From NCBI RefSeq assembly GCF_025631005.1, contig NZ_JAOTPL010000014.1, positions 1-64,000 on the forward strand: a stretch of 64,000 bases of DNA, read 5' to 3'. The notes under the pieces were generated by a model that did not search any database, was not told where the DNA came from, and saw nothing but the letters and a program-made list of their open reading frames with translations. A program made the position numbers and the translations under genes. Source of the stretch: Haoranjiania flava. GTDB lineage: Bacteria > Bacteroidota > Bacteroidia > Chitinophagales > Chitinophagaceae. Of the stretch, positions 37,601 to 44,735 are shown in pieces (the first letter of the stretch is position 1; the number at the start of each line of letters is the position of its first letter).

Positions 37601-38314
37601 TATCTGATAGACGAAAAATACAAATCAGAAGGTTTTGGTGGACGAGTATATGATGAATTTTTAGCCAGGTTTAAAAATTTGACTAATATACTGTCAAGGG
37701 TTTTTGGTTATTCTAAAAAAGACCTAAATGCTGAAATAACCCAACGATTAAAAAGTCTTATAAATGATATGGAAATACACGATGTCTCTATTCTGAAAGC
37801 AAAAATAGTATTTGGGATGTATGATGATTATAAAACCTATTTGATAGAATTGCAAAAGGCTTTAATCTCACAAAACAGAACAGTGCTAGTTGATGCCTTA
37901 GATTCTGTTATTTTAGTGGTTCATAGTAGTCCTTATCAAGGATTGAAAGACTTTTTAAACCAGTTATTAGAAGTATTAAGTATTCCGTTAAAATGGCGTA
38001 TAGTAGAAATTATGAGTGATATTTTTGACATCATAAAAGATTTAATTAATCATAGTGAGGTAGATTTGTCGAATATCGAAGGAGCGGTCTATTCGTCCTT
38101 GGAATATATTTCAAGTTTAAATATTAATTCAGAAACTATTTCTTTAGCGGATTATCTCTTACTAAAACAAAAAGCTGTTTCTTTAGCAAGTATATTGTAT
38201 AAAAAATACAGCAATAATGACAATTCTGTGCCACAATCTGTGTTGGAATGGAAATCAATTGCCGAAAATGAGAACGAGTTCGGGGATGTAAAAAATAGAT
38301 GGTTGGTTTCTTAA
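34640..38314 (+). CDS. Large SIR2-domain protein, probable NAD-degrading phage defence effector
   Basis: 1224 residues. Residues 20-250 are a SIR2-type fold: GAGFSKN near 29-35 (NAD-binding loop), FTTNYDTLLE near 121-130, KLHGS near 160-164 and GFSGDDPNF near 205-213. Asn124 and His162 lie 38 residues apart, as do the catalytic pair I recall for DSR2. The remaining 950 residues have no named domain but look mainly helical, as in the long C-terminal sensor part of defence-associated sirtuins, which bind phage proteins and deplete NAD. There is no signal peptide and no partner gene. The gene is AT-rich compared with its chromosomal neighbours and lies at the edge of an accessory island. Function is inferred from architecture. 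Confidence 0.82.
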   Translation: MTIFPSEILSYFSEIAERLWTGHASVMVGAGFSKNAVNTINSTKYPPNWGQLGDAFYEKLYNQKPDDKVKYLSLLKLAEEFEATFGRSALEHFIQNNIADSEYEPSDVHKMLMELPWTDVFTTNYDTLLERSCKDVISRKYDIVLNQSDLVYSNKPRIIKLHGSLPSERPFVITEEDYRIYPKKYAPFVNTVQQSLLENTLCLIGFSGDDPNFLQWTGWINDNIGKNNAPKIYLIGVLNLSESQKKLLSNKNIVAVDLSNCEDVKGDHKKGLQLFITYLANQRSKRDNLEWPFLSSDLKTFQLSKDKNPEFLIKEWRECREKYPNWIILPQEQRDKLWMYTERQSSDKSVFEQLQLFEELDYIYELNWRLEKCLFPIWNNIVPPFQQILNRYNFFPTEIIERREINIDTCTRNDIDWEHYKKLWVQLSLSLLRFYREEHFEKEWTATYDTIISIKKHLSSEQLAHFYYEQVLNAMFKMQYTEAKKLLNEWPQSNMPLFWGAKRAMLMTEFGQLKEAASLLESILTEIRKKLNLSPIDNDYFWVSQESYVMFQLKMVQQNIRWGQWNNQEKEETNKEDFDERWNDLLQYKCDPWNEKKYFDLMLSQPYIPQKDVTVKSEFEIGLSTRTFTLGGSSKDFITAYTFLRYLEELAIPLSLSAVNIDNKTINGVIERIKHASPKWGIAILNRYRSDKVVEVTFDRRQLTNLSISEVDNYIKEYLNRFETLLPERESNPIAKVYTDKVPAVLSRLCTKCSDEIRIEIFKLYQTIYKQLISLPQLDKLFKNLIDSSNKNTLKQASELLMDTPILDANSAIAQTTFKEPFDFLKASKIEGKLKIEPKQLNSIYLKASENSNFRINAIKRLMFLYEVKQLTKNQEKRLFNIIWQYTDDDGFPQKTNYYHFAFIKWVHPTHISVESLYREYIKNNNFNIQGLRTEKGIGMSGGGDRYAEELLYGSQTINNSDGVKWSVEEFESLLAKCEQWWHLDKHYLIDEKYKSEGFGGRVYDEFLARFKNLTNILSRVFGYSKKDLNAEITQRLKSLINDMEIHDVSILKAKIVFGMYDDYKTYLIELQKALISQNRTVLVDALDSVILVVHSSPYQGLKDFLNQLLEVLSIPLKWRIVEIMSDIFDIIKDLINHSEVDLSNIEGAVYSSLEYISSLNINSETISLADYLLLKQKAVSLASILYKKYSNNDNSVPQSVLEWKSIAENENEFGDVKNRWLVS

Positions 38315-38523
38315 TACATTTACCTACGTTAATAGCTTGTCTAACAATTAGAAATTTAGTATAATTCTAAAAATTTATATTTTTAATTGTTGTGAAACAA
38401 TGGTAAACACTCCAAAAGAAAAAAACAGAAAAAAAAGAAAGCCATTCTATCAATGGATATAAGATAATGAAACACTATAAGTCCCGAAGGGGTGGCGAAG
38501 CCATTATGTGTGCGCAGTTATCG
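38315..38523. other. Gap after the SIR2 gene
   Basis: AT-rich sequence with an imperfect inverted repeat (ACAATTA near 38344 and TAATTGT near 38387) that could end SIR2 transcription. A 20-codon frame starting near 38400 is too short to support. No other feature is seen. Confidence 0.35.
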
Positions 38524-39115
38524 TTATCCGTTATCTTTGCTTCCCTTTTTGTTTGTTTTTGATACCTCTATAAATCCTTGTCCATATATTCTTCCAAAGA
38601 AAAACTTCAATTGGGCTAAAAATGCGGTTCGTGAGCCGGAACGATATTTCATTCGATGGAAAGAATGATGCAAATCCCCTAACGTAATCTGAAATAATCT
38701 TTCTAAAACCAAACTGATTTTTCGTATTCCTACTACAGAGAGCCAAATACACTGATACTTCAAAGCAATTATTTCTTGCATTAAAATTTTATGCAGTTCT
38801 TTACCGATTTCTTTGCTTATAAATTTATTTACGACATAAATCTTATCAAGATAGCATGTTTTTGGAGGGATTATCAATTGGCTTGTGAAGTCCAGTTTAA
38901 TTTTCGCATAACCAACAGGAATGCTATCGTAGAAAGCAATCCAATAAATGGATTCCGCTTTTAGTACTGTCATGAATCCTTTTTTCCGAAAAAATGTCTT
39001 CCAAGTAATCCAACAGTTCGTTCTTGTCGTTGAAAAAAGACTCAAACGTATCTGAAAATGTTATACGTCCCAATTTTGAAATAGTTATCACGTCATCTAT
39101 GTCGGCTTTCTAATA
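38524..39115 (-). pseudogene. Frameshifted GNAT acetyltransferase
   Basis: Three reading frames on the minus strand must be joined to recover one protein: DDVITISKLGRITFSDTFESFF, then NDKNELLDYLEDIFSEKRIHDS, then SIYWIAFYDSIPVGYAKIKL followed by CYLDKIYVVNKFISKEIGKELHKIL, which is the acetyl-CoA-binding part of GNAT N-acetyltransferases. The C-terminal part after QCIWLSV is again out of frame or unrelated. At least three frameshifts make it a dead gene; the longest single open frame (38524-39045) is not a true product. It lies between the SIR2 gene and a peptide deformylase gene. Confidence 0.72.
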
Positions 39116-39153
39116 TTTATCATAAGTAAGTATGTTTAAAATGGTTGCTTTTT

Positions 39154-39738
39154 CTATCGTATGAAGTTCATGGGATAGGCTGGTACAATTTGACCTTTTA
39201 GGATTTTTTGAAGTTTGGAAGCCATAAGCCTTTTTGTTAAAGGCTTGAGATAATCGAGATAGAGAACTCCCTCGGTATGGTCGTATTCGTGCTGTATCAT
39301 TCGCGCGGTCGTTCCACTGAATGTATGGATTTGCTTTTCAAAATTCCGATTATAATATTCAATCGTTATCGCCCAATTCCGCTTTACTTTGTAGAATAAA
39401 TTTGGAATACTTAAACAGCCCTCTTCGTCTTCCCAAAGTTCTTCAGACCGTTGGATGATTTTGGCGTTGATAAAAGTTTCCATTATGCCTTTATCATCTT
39501 GGGGGAAATAAAACTTTCTGTCTTCTTCTCCGAGGTTATCAAAAGTTGATTTACTGTCCACGATAAACAGTCTAACCGGAAGTCCTATCTGTGGTGATGC
39601 CAATCCGCAACCATTGGCATTTTCCATAGTTTCCCACATATCGGCAATTAATTTATCCAATTCAGGATAATCCTTTTCGATGTCGTTGCATTTCTTTTTT
39701 AAGATATGGTGTCCGTATGCTAAGATGGATCGTTTCAT
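39154..39738 (-). CDS. Peptide deformylase, probably an accessory copy
   Basis: 194 residues with all three deformylase motifs: NGCGLASPQIG near residue 43 (usually GxGLAAPQ), EGCLSIP near 107 with the metal-binding Cys, and QHEYDHTEG near 150 with the two His ligands and catalytic Glu. It removes the formyl group from nascent N-terminal Met. It sits in the AT-rich island among a Crp/Fnr regulator, a kinase and a resistance-like nucleotidyltransferase, not in a housekeeping context, so it is probably a second, horizontally acquired copy; such copies can lower sensitivity to deformylase inhibitors. Whether the chromosome has another def gene cannot be seen here. Confidence 0.9.
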   Translation of the reverse strand: MKRSILAYGHHILKKKCNDIEKDYPELDKLIADMWETMENANGCGLASPQIGLPVRLFIVDSKSTFDNLGEEDRKFYFPQDDKGIMETFINAKIIQRSEELWEDEEGCLSIPNLFYKVKRNWAITIEYYNRNFEKQIHTFSGTTARMIQHEYDHTEGVLYLDYLKPLTKRLMASKLQKILKGQIVPAYPMNFIR

Positions 39739-39848
39739 TATTCTTTGGATTTTTCAACAAATTTCCAAAGAATAAACATGGTAGGCAATGAACCTATGTT
39801 AAGTATTTACACACGGATTCCGTTGATTTTCAACGATGTTAGCGATTG

Positions 39849-40415
39849 CTATGCAATTTGTCTGCGTATCCGGCTCAAAGCCTGTGGTGTTATTCCGATA
39901 TAGGAAGCAACGTATTTTAACGGAATGAATTTTAAAATATCAGGTTGCTCATTGAACAGGTTTAGATACCGTTCTTTGGCTGTGTGTTTTAAAAGCGACA
40001 ATTCTCTTTTGCTTTTCTGCAAAAACAGTTTCTCCGATACAAAACGCCCTAAATAGTTTCCTGCTTTGGTCTTTGCATACACTTTTTGCAAATCATCATA
40101 AGATATTTGCCAAACCACGGTTTCCGTCAATGCCTGCAATTCGTATTCAGATGATGTCTGGGTCAGGAATGAATTGTAAGCACAGGTAAATTCTTTATCA
40201 AAACAGAAATTAAAAGTCAGCTCGTTTTCATCATCTGGAATATAAAACCGAACGATGCCTGTTTCTACAAAGGAAAGGTATTTTTCTGTTTCGCCCTGTC
40301 GTGTGATGGTTTCGTTTTTGCCAAAAACCCTCCTGTCAAAGTGGGAAGCTATAAATTCCCATTCTGTTTCCTGTAATTTTGTTATCCGCTCGTAGTATTC
40401 TCTGATGTGCCCCAT
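39849..40415 (-). CDS. Crp/Fnr-family transcriptional regulator
   Basis: 188 residues. An N-terminal cyclic-nucleotide-binding-like barrel (FGKNETITRQGETEKYLSFVETGIVRFY) is followed by a long dimer helix and a short C-terminal helix-turn-helix (YVASYIGITPQALSRIRRQIA), the plan of the many Bacteroidota Crp-like regulators. The cNMP-binding Glu/Arg pocket of true CRP is not evident, and there is no Fe-S cysteine cluster as in FNR. It has its own 110-base upstream and downstream gaps in the island. Ligand and targets are unknown. Confidence 0.87.
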   Translation of the reverse strand: MGHIREYYERITKLQETEWEFIASHFDRRVFGKNETITRQGETEKYLSFVETGIVRFYIPDDENELTFNFCFDKEFTCAYNSFLTQTSSEYELQALTETVVWQISYDDLQKVYAKTKAGNYLGRFVSEKLFLQKSKRELSLLKHTAKERYLNLFNEQPDILKFIPLKYVASYIGITPQALSRIRRQIA

Positions 40416-40511
40416 AAAAATATTCTCTTTCTAGTCTGTCTTTAAAGAAAGGAGATACAAATTTAGCATTTTTATAATACCACATTTTTTTGCCATCTCT
40501 TTCTGCTTCGA

Positions 40512-41054
40512 TTAACTTACATTATTGGAGGTTATTTCCAATTGATTCTCTTGTTTAGGGGGTTGAAAGCCAAGTAGATATTTGTTTAGGATGGAATCTG
40601 TAATCGGAAAAGCGGCATTTGCCTCAAAATTTTTATTTCTAATTTTCAGTCTATTTTTTATTGCCGAAATAGGAGGGTTCATATAAACAAGAAACCACTT
40701 TCCGTGGTTTGTTTCCACTATCCGCTTAAACTCGTTACGCTTTTCTTTTTGCCAGAAACTAAAGTCTACTACTATATTCCGTTTTGATTTTAGAAGTTCC
40801 AAAAACTGAATAAACAGTGCCTTTTCTGCTAAAGCTGATAGCTTATCATATTCTTCTTCAGCATAATCTATTCCGAACTGACCATAGTTATTCCATATTT
40901 CTTCATCGACCGATAGCCTATGAAAACCATAACATTCTAACTGTTTTGCGAATGTGGTTTTTCCGGATCCTGACAGTCCACACATGAGAACGACTTTTGG
41001 TGTATGCTCACAGTTTAGAATTATGTCGAACACTTCATTTTCTGTATATATCAT
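40512..41054 (-). CDS. P-loop kinase of the AAA_33/zeta-like type
   Basis: 180 residues. Walker A is LSGSGKTTFAKQL near residue 26, followed by RLSVDEEIWNNYG (the Asp-Glu that binds substrate in small kinases), VVDFSFWQKEKRNEFK and a lid with KNRLKIRNKNF. Proteins like this phosphorylate small molecules, sometimes antibiotics, or act as zeta toxins. No antitoxin-like gene precedes it. It lies between a Crp/Fnr gene and a lincosamide-nucleotidyltransferase-like gene in the same orientation, which suggests a resistance-related role, but the substrate is not deducible. Confidence 0.75.
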   Translation of the reverse strand: MIYTENEVFDIILNCEHTPKVVLMCGLSGSGKTTFAKQLECYGFHRLSVDEEIWNNYGQFGIDYAEEEYDKLSALAEKALFIQFLELLKSKRNIVVDFSFWQKEKRNEFKRIVETNHGKWFLVYMNPPISAIKNRLKIRNKNFEANAAFPITDSILNKYLLGFQPPKQENQLEITSNNVS

Positions 41055-41104
41055 ATTATACCTTATCTTTGCTACCTTTTTTTGTTCTTTTTTGGGAATG
41101 GTTT

Positions 41105-41875
41105 TTATCCAATTCTATTTAACAATAGTTTTAAGTCTGTTGCAATATCTAATTCATCAAATAGCTTTTTCGATAAGTTCAATGAATTTTGAAAAGCTTT
41201 TTTTAAATTTTCCTTATCCAAATCAGATGTGGTCAATCTAAATTCTGAATACCAACCTTTATCAATGTCTGTTTCCAGACTTTTAGTAGGGCTTTCCCAA
41301 TGATTGGTTTGATTGGTCGCTATTCGGATTAACCAAAGTAAATACTTTTGTACATTTGATAGACTCTGGTAAGCGTGAGCATATTCCTGTCTTTTTATCA
41401 AATTGTTTGTTGTCAATAATACATTTAATAATGATTGACTTAAGAACAAGATATTCTCATCTGTAATACGTTCAGGCGACTTTATTTTGATTTGATTAAG
41501 TGTTTTAGCTAAAAGACCGTCTTTGTCAATTAAACTCATTTGGTCAAAATCACTGAACGATACAAAACCCTCCCACGATTTTATAACGTCAATCTCATTT
41601 ACTGTTAAAAAATGGAACTCGCCTCTAATTAGATTTTCAAAAATGGCAACTTCACTTGCGTATTCATTCGTGAAGTACAAAGCCGTTGGATAAATCTGAT
41701 TCACCCACTTTTCGGCAGAAAAATTTTCTTTGTTTTTCAGGAAGATATAAAACTCGATGTCAGAATATTGGTCTCCCTCATTTTTGGTAAACGAACCATA
41801 CATTAAAACTGCGGAAACATTTTTGTCTTGTTGAGCTATTGATTTGGTTGTATCAATCATTTGTAACTGTGTCAT
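41105..41875 (-). CDS. Nucleotidyltransferase resembling lincosamide resistance enzymes
   Basis: About 256 residues from the ATG at 41875 (MTQLQMIDTTKSIAQ); an ATG at 41899 adds eight residues. The N-terminal polymerase-beta-type motif is MYGSFTKNEGDQYSDIEFYIF, with the GS and D-x-E catalytic pair, followed by IYPTALYFTNEYASEVAIFENLIRGEFHF, a run I associate with Lnu(F)/Lnu(H)-like enzymes that adenylylate lincomycin and clindamycin. The C-terminal part is helical. Its place in an AT-rich island with a recombinase remnant fits an acquired resistance gene. The antibiotic specificity is inferred. Confidence 0.72.
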   Translation of the reverse strand: MTQLQMIDTTKSIAQQDKNVSAVLMYGSFTKNEGDQYSDIEFYIFLKNKENFSAEKWVNQIYPTALYFTNEYASEVAIFENLIRGEFHFLTVNEIDVIKSWEGFVSFSDFDQMSLIDKDGLLAKTLNQIKIKSPERITDENILFLSQSLLNVLLTTNNLIKRQEYAHAYQSLSNVQKYLLWLIRIATNQTNHWESPTKSLETDIDKGWYSEFRLTTSDLDKENLKKAFQNSLNLSKKLFDELDIATDLKLLLNRIG

Positions 41876-42042
41876 TGTTCTGAAATTTAAAATTTGCAAT
41901 ATATTTCTTCATCACTTTGCATAATTGATGAATTATTATCTCTCTTTTTGAACAGTTACTTATAGCTTCATTGAAATATGTGTTTTTGTTTGATGCAAAT
42001 TTACAGAAAATACTTTAACCAAAATTGGGGTTGCAATACATA

Positions 42043-42064
42043 ATTTGGCATCTAAACGCCAAAT
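42043..42064. repeat. Short stem-loop upstream of the recombinase remnant
   Basis: ATTTGGC and GCCAAAT are perfect 7-base arms with an 8-base loop. It lies in the 290-base gap after the nucleotidyltransferase start, followed 53 bases later by a second hairpin. It may be a terminator for transcription coming from the right or a relic of a mobile-element end. Confidence 0.4.
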
Positions 42065-42116
42065 GCTACCTCTGACTACAACATTGAAAGCTCAAACACC
42101 CCTTCAGGGTAATTTC

Positions 42117-42147
42117 AAAAATGAAGCGGACAATCTGCTTCATTTTT
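42117..42147. repeat. Stem-loop with 11-base perfect arms
   Basis: AAAAATGAAGC and GCTTCATTTTT pair perfectly around a 9-base loop, ending in a T run on the plus strand. It is 25 bases before the ATG of the short ORF at 42172, so it could act as a terminator or attenuator in the leader. Confidence 0.5.
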
Positions 42148-42171
42148 CACCAACAGAAAGGAATAATAGCG

Positions 42172-42309
42172 ATGGAAAACAGTGAGAACAAAAAGGAAAC
42201 TCCCGAAATCGACAAGACCATTTTGGAAATTAACGAGCAAAGGGAACGTGAGAAAGAGGAAAAATTGCCATTGTGGAAGCCATCCTTCGGGTGCGCCATC
42301 AAGGGGTAA
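42172..42309 (+). pseudogene. Truncated ORF of a mobile element, fused to a recombinase fragment
   Basis: The frame from the ATG at 42172 starts MENSENKKETPEID, continues as a charged helical segment to EEKLPL and then runs for 11 codons in the wrong frame of the recombinase remnant to a stop at 42309. The first 34 residues look like the start of a normal small protein whose rest has been lost; I do not recognise the family. The junction is near 42262. Confidence 0.45.
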
Positions 42310-42847
42310 ATCGGGCAAGTATTTCTATTACTATAAGTGCAGACACTCCAAGCACAATAATATAAGTGCCATCAAAGCCCACAATCAATTTTTGGAAGCC
42401 TGCGAACTGATGAGCCTGCCGAGTGCAAGGGTAAGGAAGATTAGGACAGTTACCAAAAGCTCGCTCGATTTGGAAATGGAGAGCAACCGTAAAAAGGTCA
42501 TCGAAAAGAGAGCCCAATTGCAGGAAGTCGAGGAAAAACTGTTCTCGGTCGAGGAGAAATGGATAAAGAACGAAATCAATAAAGATACCTACGACCGTTG
42601 GTATTCGATATACAGCAACGAGATACTGAACCTCAAAGGGGCGATTGAACGATTGAGCAATGACCAGAGCAAGGCGTTCAGCATTTTGGAAGACAACCTA
42701 AACCTATTGACAGATATCCGCCACGTATATACGGTATCCGATACCCTGCAAAAGAGGGAATTTGTGAACAGGGTGTTCGACAGCAATCTGTATTATGAAA
42801 AACGGTATTTATCGAACACCTACCATGCTCGGTTTATTGCCGCATAA
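42263..42847 (+). pseudogene. C-terminal remnant of a large serine recombinase
   Basis: About 194 residues. It begins inside the recombinase zinc beta-ribbon (CHCGSHPSGAPSRGKSGKYFYYYKC) and continues through a coiled-coil region (KKVIEKRAQLQEVEEKLFSVEEKWI) to a tail DTLQKREFVNRVFDSNLYYEK, the usual end of large serine recombinases. The N-terminal resolvase domain with the catalytic Ser and the first recombinase domain are missing, so it cannot be active. It marks the island as a former integrated element. It ends 75 bases before tRNA-Ser. Confidence 0.8.
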
Positions 42848-42884
42848 CCATTTAAAAATGAAAGAAAAAGGATTATTAATATAC

Positions 42885-42918
42885 GAAAAAAAGAGGGTCT
42901 TCTCAATGAAGACCCTCT
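42885..42918 (-). terminator. Terminator of tRNA-Ser
   Basis: AGAGGGTCTTC (42892-42902) and GAAGACCCTCT (42908-42918) form 11-base perfect arms around a 5-base loop, followed on the minus strand by a T run (42885-42891 read as the complement). It starts 4 bases after the tRNA 3' end. Confidence 0.85.
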
Positions 42919-42921
42919 CAG

Positions 42922-43010
42922 CGGTGAGGGAGGGATTCGAACCCTCGGTACAGTTTAACCCGTACGGCAGTTTAGCAAACTACTGATTTCAGCCACTCAT
43001 CCACCTCACC
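42922..43010 (-). tRNA. tRNA-Ser (anticodon GCT)
   Basis: The minus strand folds as a class II tRNA of 89 bases: acceptor GGTGAGG pairs with CCTCACC, discriminator G, T-arm GAGGG TTCGAAT CCCTC, anticodon loop TTGCTAA on a GTAGT/ACTGC stem, and a long variable arm (CGTAC..GTAC) as expected for serine. It decodes AGC and AGU. No CCA is encoded. It stands just outside the island and just downstream of dnaA, on the same strand. Confidence 0.95.
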
Positions 43011-43071
43011 TTTCGCTTAAACAGGGATGCAAATGTATTACTCCATTTTTATAATACCAAATTTTTAACCG

Positions 43072-44514
43072 CTAATTCAGCGTGGCAAGCTGCACTTTTT
43101 GCGTGAGCTCCATCACATTTTCATTAAATACAGAATCGGTCTCCATCAGGTCCTTTACAGTCTGGCAGCTATGGATCACGGTGGTATGGTCGCGGCCGCC
43201 AAAATGTTCGCCGATGGTCTTGAGGGAATTTTTTGTAAATGCCTTCGCCAGGTACATCGTTATCTGCCTTGCCTGTACAATCTCGCGCTTCCGGGTTTTC
43301 TGCAGAAGCTTTTCATAAGGCACATCAAAATATTCGCATACCATTTTCTGAATGGCTTCTATGGTTATTTCTTTTGAATTGGATTTAATGATGTTGCGCA
43401 GAACTTTTTTAGCAATATCAATATCAATTTCCTTTTTATTCAGCGATGACTGTGCCAGCAGCGAAAGGAAAGCGCCTTCCAGTTCACGCACGTTGGTGGA
43501 AATATTGTTGGCTACGTATTTCAATACTTCTTTCGGAATGTCTACACCGTCTTTATGCATTTTCTGGCGAAGTATTTCCAGGCGCACTTCAGGATCGGGT
43601 ATTTGTATGTCGGTGCTCAATCCCCAGCGAAAGCGGCTCAGCAGCCTTTCCTGCAAACCGTTAAGGTCTTTGGGCGGTTTATCCGATGTCATGATCAGTT
43701 GCTTGCCGCTCTGGTGCAGGTGGTTGAATATGGCAAAGAAGGCATCCTGGCTCTTGTCGGCCGAAGCAAAGTATTGCACATCATCTATGATCAGCACATC
43801 TATTAACTGGTAGAAAAGAATAAAATCGTTTATCTGGTTGTTGCGGGAGTGGTTAATAAACTGGTTAATGAATTTCTCACAGCTTACATACAGCACAACT
43901 TTATTGGGATTGGCCTTTTTGGTTTCGTTTCCTATAGCCTGTATCAGGTGTGTTTTTCCCAGGCCTGTGCCGCCGTAGATCACCAATGGGTTAAACGAAG
44001 TGGAGCCGGGCCTTTCCGCCACGGTTTTGCCTGCTCTTCTTGCCACGCGGTTACAATCGCCTTCTATAAAAGATTCAAAAGTATAGTTATCATTGAGTTG
44101 TGAATCAATCTTGAATTTTGTAATGCCGGGAGCGGCAAATGGATTGATGGTTACGGATTTTTCGCGGTTGAAGTTCCAGGGAAGTTCAATGCTGTTGTCG
44201 CTGCTTGGCCTTGCATGGCCGCCTGGTATATCTGTAGTGCCGCTTTTGTTTTGAGATCCGCTGTCTATCATTATGCGGTATTCCAGTTTAGCGCCGCGGC
44301 CTAAAGTGCGGGTAAGTGTTTTTTGCAATAAAGAAACGTAATGCTCTTCCAGGTATTCATAAAAAAACTGGCTGGGAACCTGTATCAACAGTCCGTTATC
44401 TTTTAGTTCAATGGGCACAATGGGTTCGAACCAGGTTTTGTATTCCTGCCACTCAACAATATCCTTAATAATATTCAAACAATTGTTCCAAACAGATTCC
44501 GCAGTATTATTCAT
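43072..44514 (-). CDS. dnaA: Chromosomal replication initiator DnaA
   Basis: About 480 residues from the ATG at 44514 (MNNTAESVWNNCL), chosen because DnaA domain I begins there; an ATG six codons upstream is in frame. Domain I holds VWNNCLNIIKDIVEWQEYKTWFEPI; the AAA+ domain has NPLVIYGGTGLGKTHL, DVLIIDDVQYF and LLSRFRWGL; the C-terminal DNA-binding domain has ARQITMYLAKAFTKNSLKTIGEHFGGRDHTTVIHSC. It binds DnaA boxes and opens oriC. No box cluster is evident in the flanks, so oriC is probably elsewhere. The gene is followed by tRNA-Ser rather than dnaN, as is common in Bacteroidota. Confidence 0.97.
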   Translation of the reverse strand: MNNTAESVWNNCLNIIKDIVEWQEYKTWFEPIVPIELKDNGLLIQVPSQFFYEYLEEHYVSLLQKTLTRTLGRGAKLEYRIMIDSGSQNKSGTTDIPGGHARPSSDNSIELPWNFNREKSVTINPFAAPGITKFKIDSQLNDNYTFESFIEGDCNRVARRAGKTVAERPGSTSFNPLVIYGGTGLGKTHLIQAIGNETKKANPNKVVLYVSCEKFINQFINHSRNNQINDFILFYQLIDVLIIDDVQYFASADKSQDAFFAIFNHLHQSGKQLIMTSDKPPKDLNGLQERLLSRFRWGLSTDIQIPDPEVRLEILRQKMHKDGVDIPKEVLKYVANNISTNVRELEGAFLSLLAQSSLNKKEIDIDIAKKVLRNIIKSNSKEITIEAIQKMVCEYFDVPYEKLLQKTRKREIVQARQITMYLAKAFTKNSLKTIGEHFGGRDHTTVIHSCQTVKDLMETDSVFNENVMELTQKVQLATLN

Positions 44515-44735
44515 TACTTTAATTGCAAACACATTTAATAATGAGAAATGTCGTTCATTTTCAATTGAAAACCTCTCGAAAACAGAAGACGAATTTCTTG
44601 CTTTTTTTGTTGAAAAAAAAATTTTTTATTTCGCTCAAATTTATCTAATGCATAAAACAACTGGTTATTTAGAATTTGATTTGAAGATACGCATTATATT
44701 CATACAATCCAATGTTTTAGCCATTTCCGGCGATT

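Noticed and set aside
40512..41054. P-loop kinase as a zeta toxin of a toxin-antitoxin pair
   Set aside because: No epsilon-like small gene on either side; kinase of small molecules is likelier.
43352..43813. 153-codon frame antisense to dnaA
   Set aside because: Serine- and leucine-rich shadow of a strongly conserved gene.
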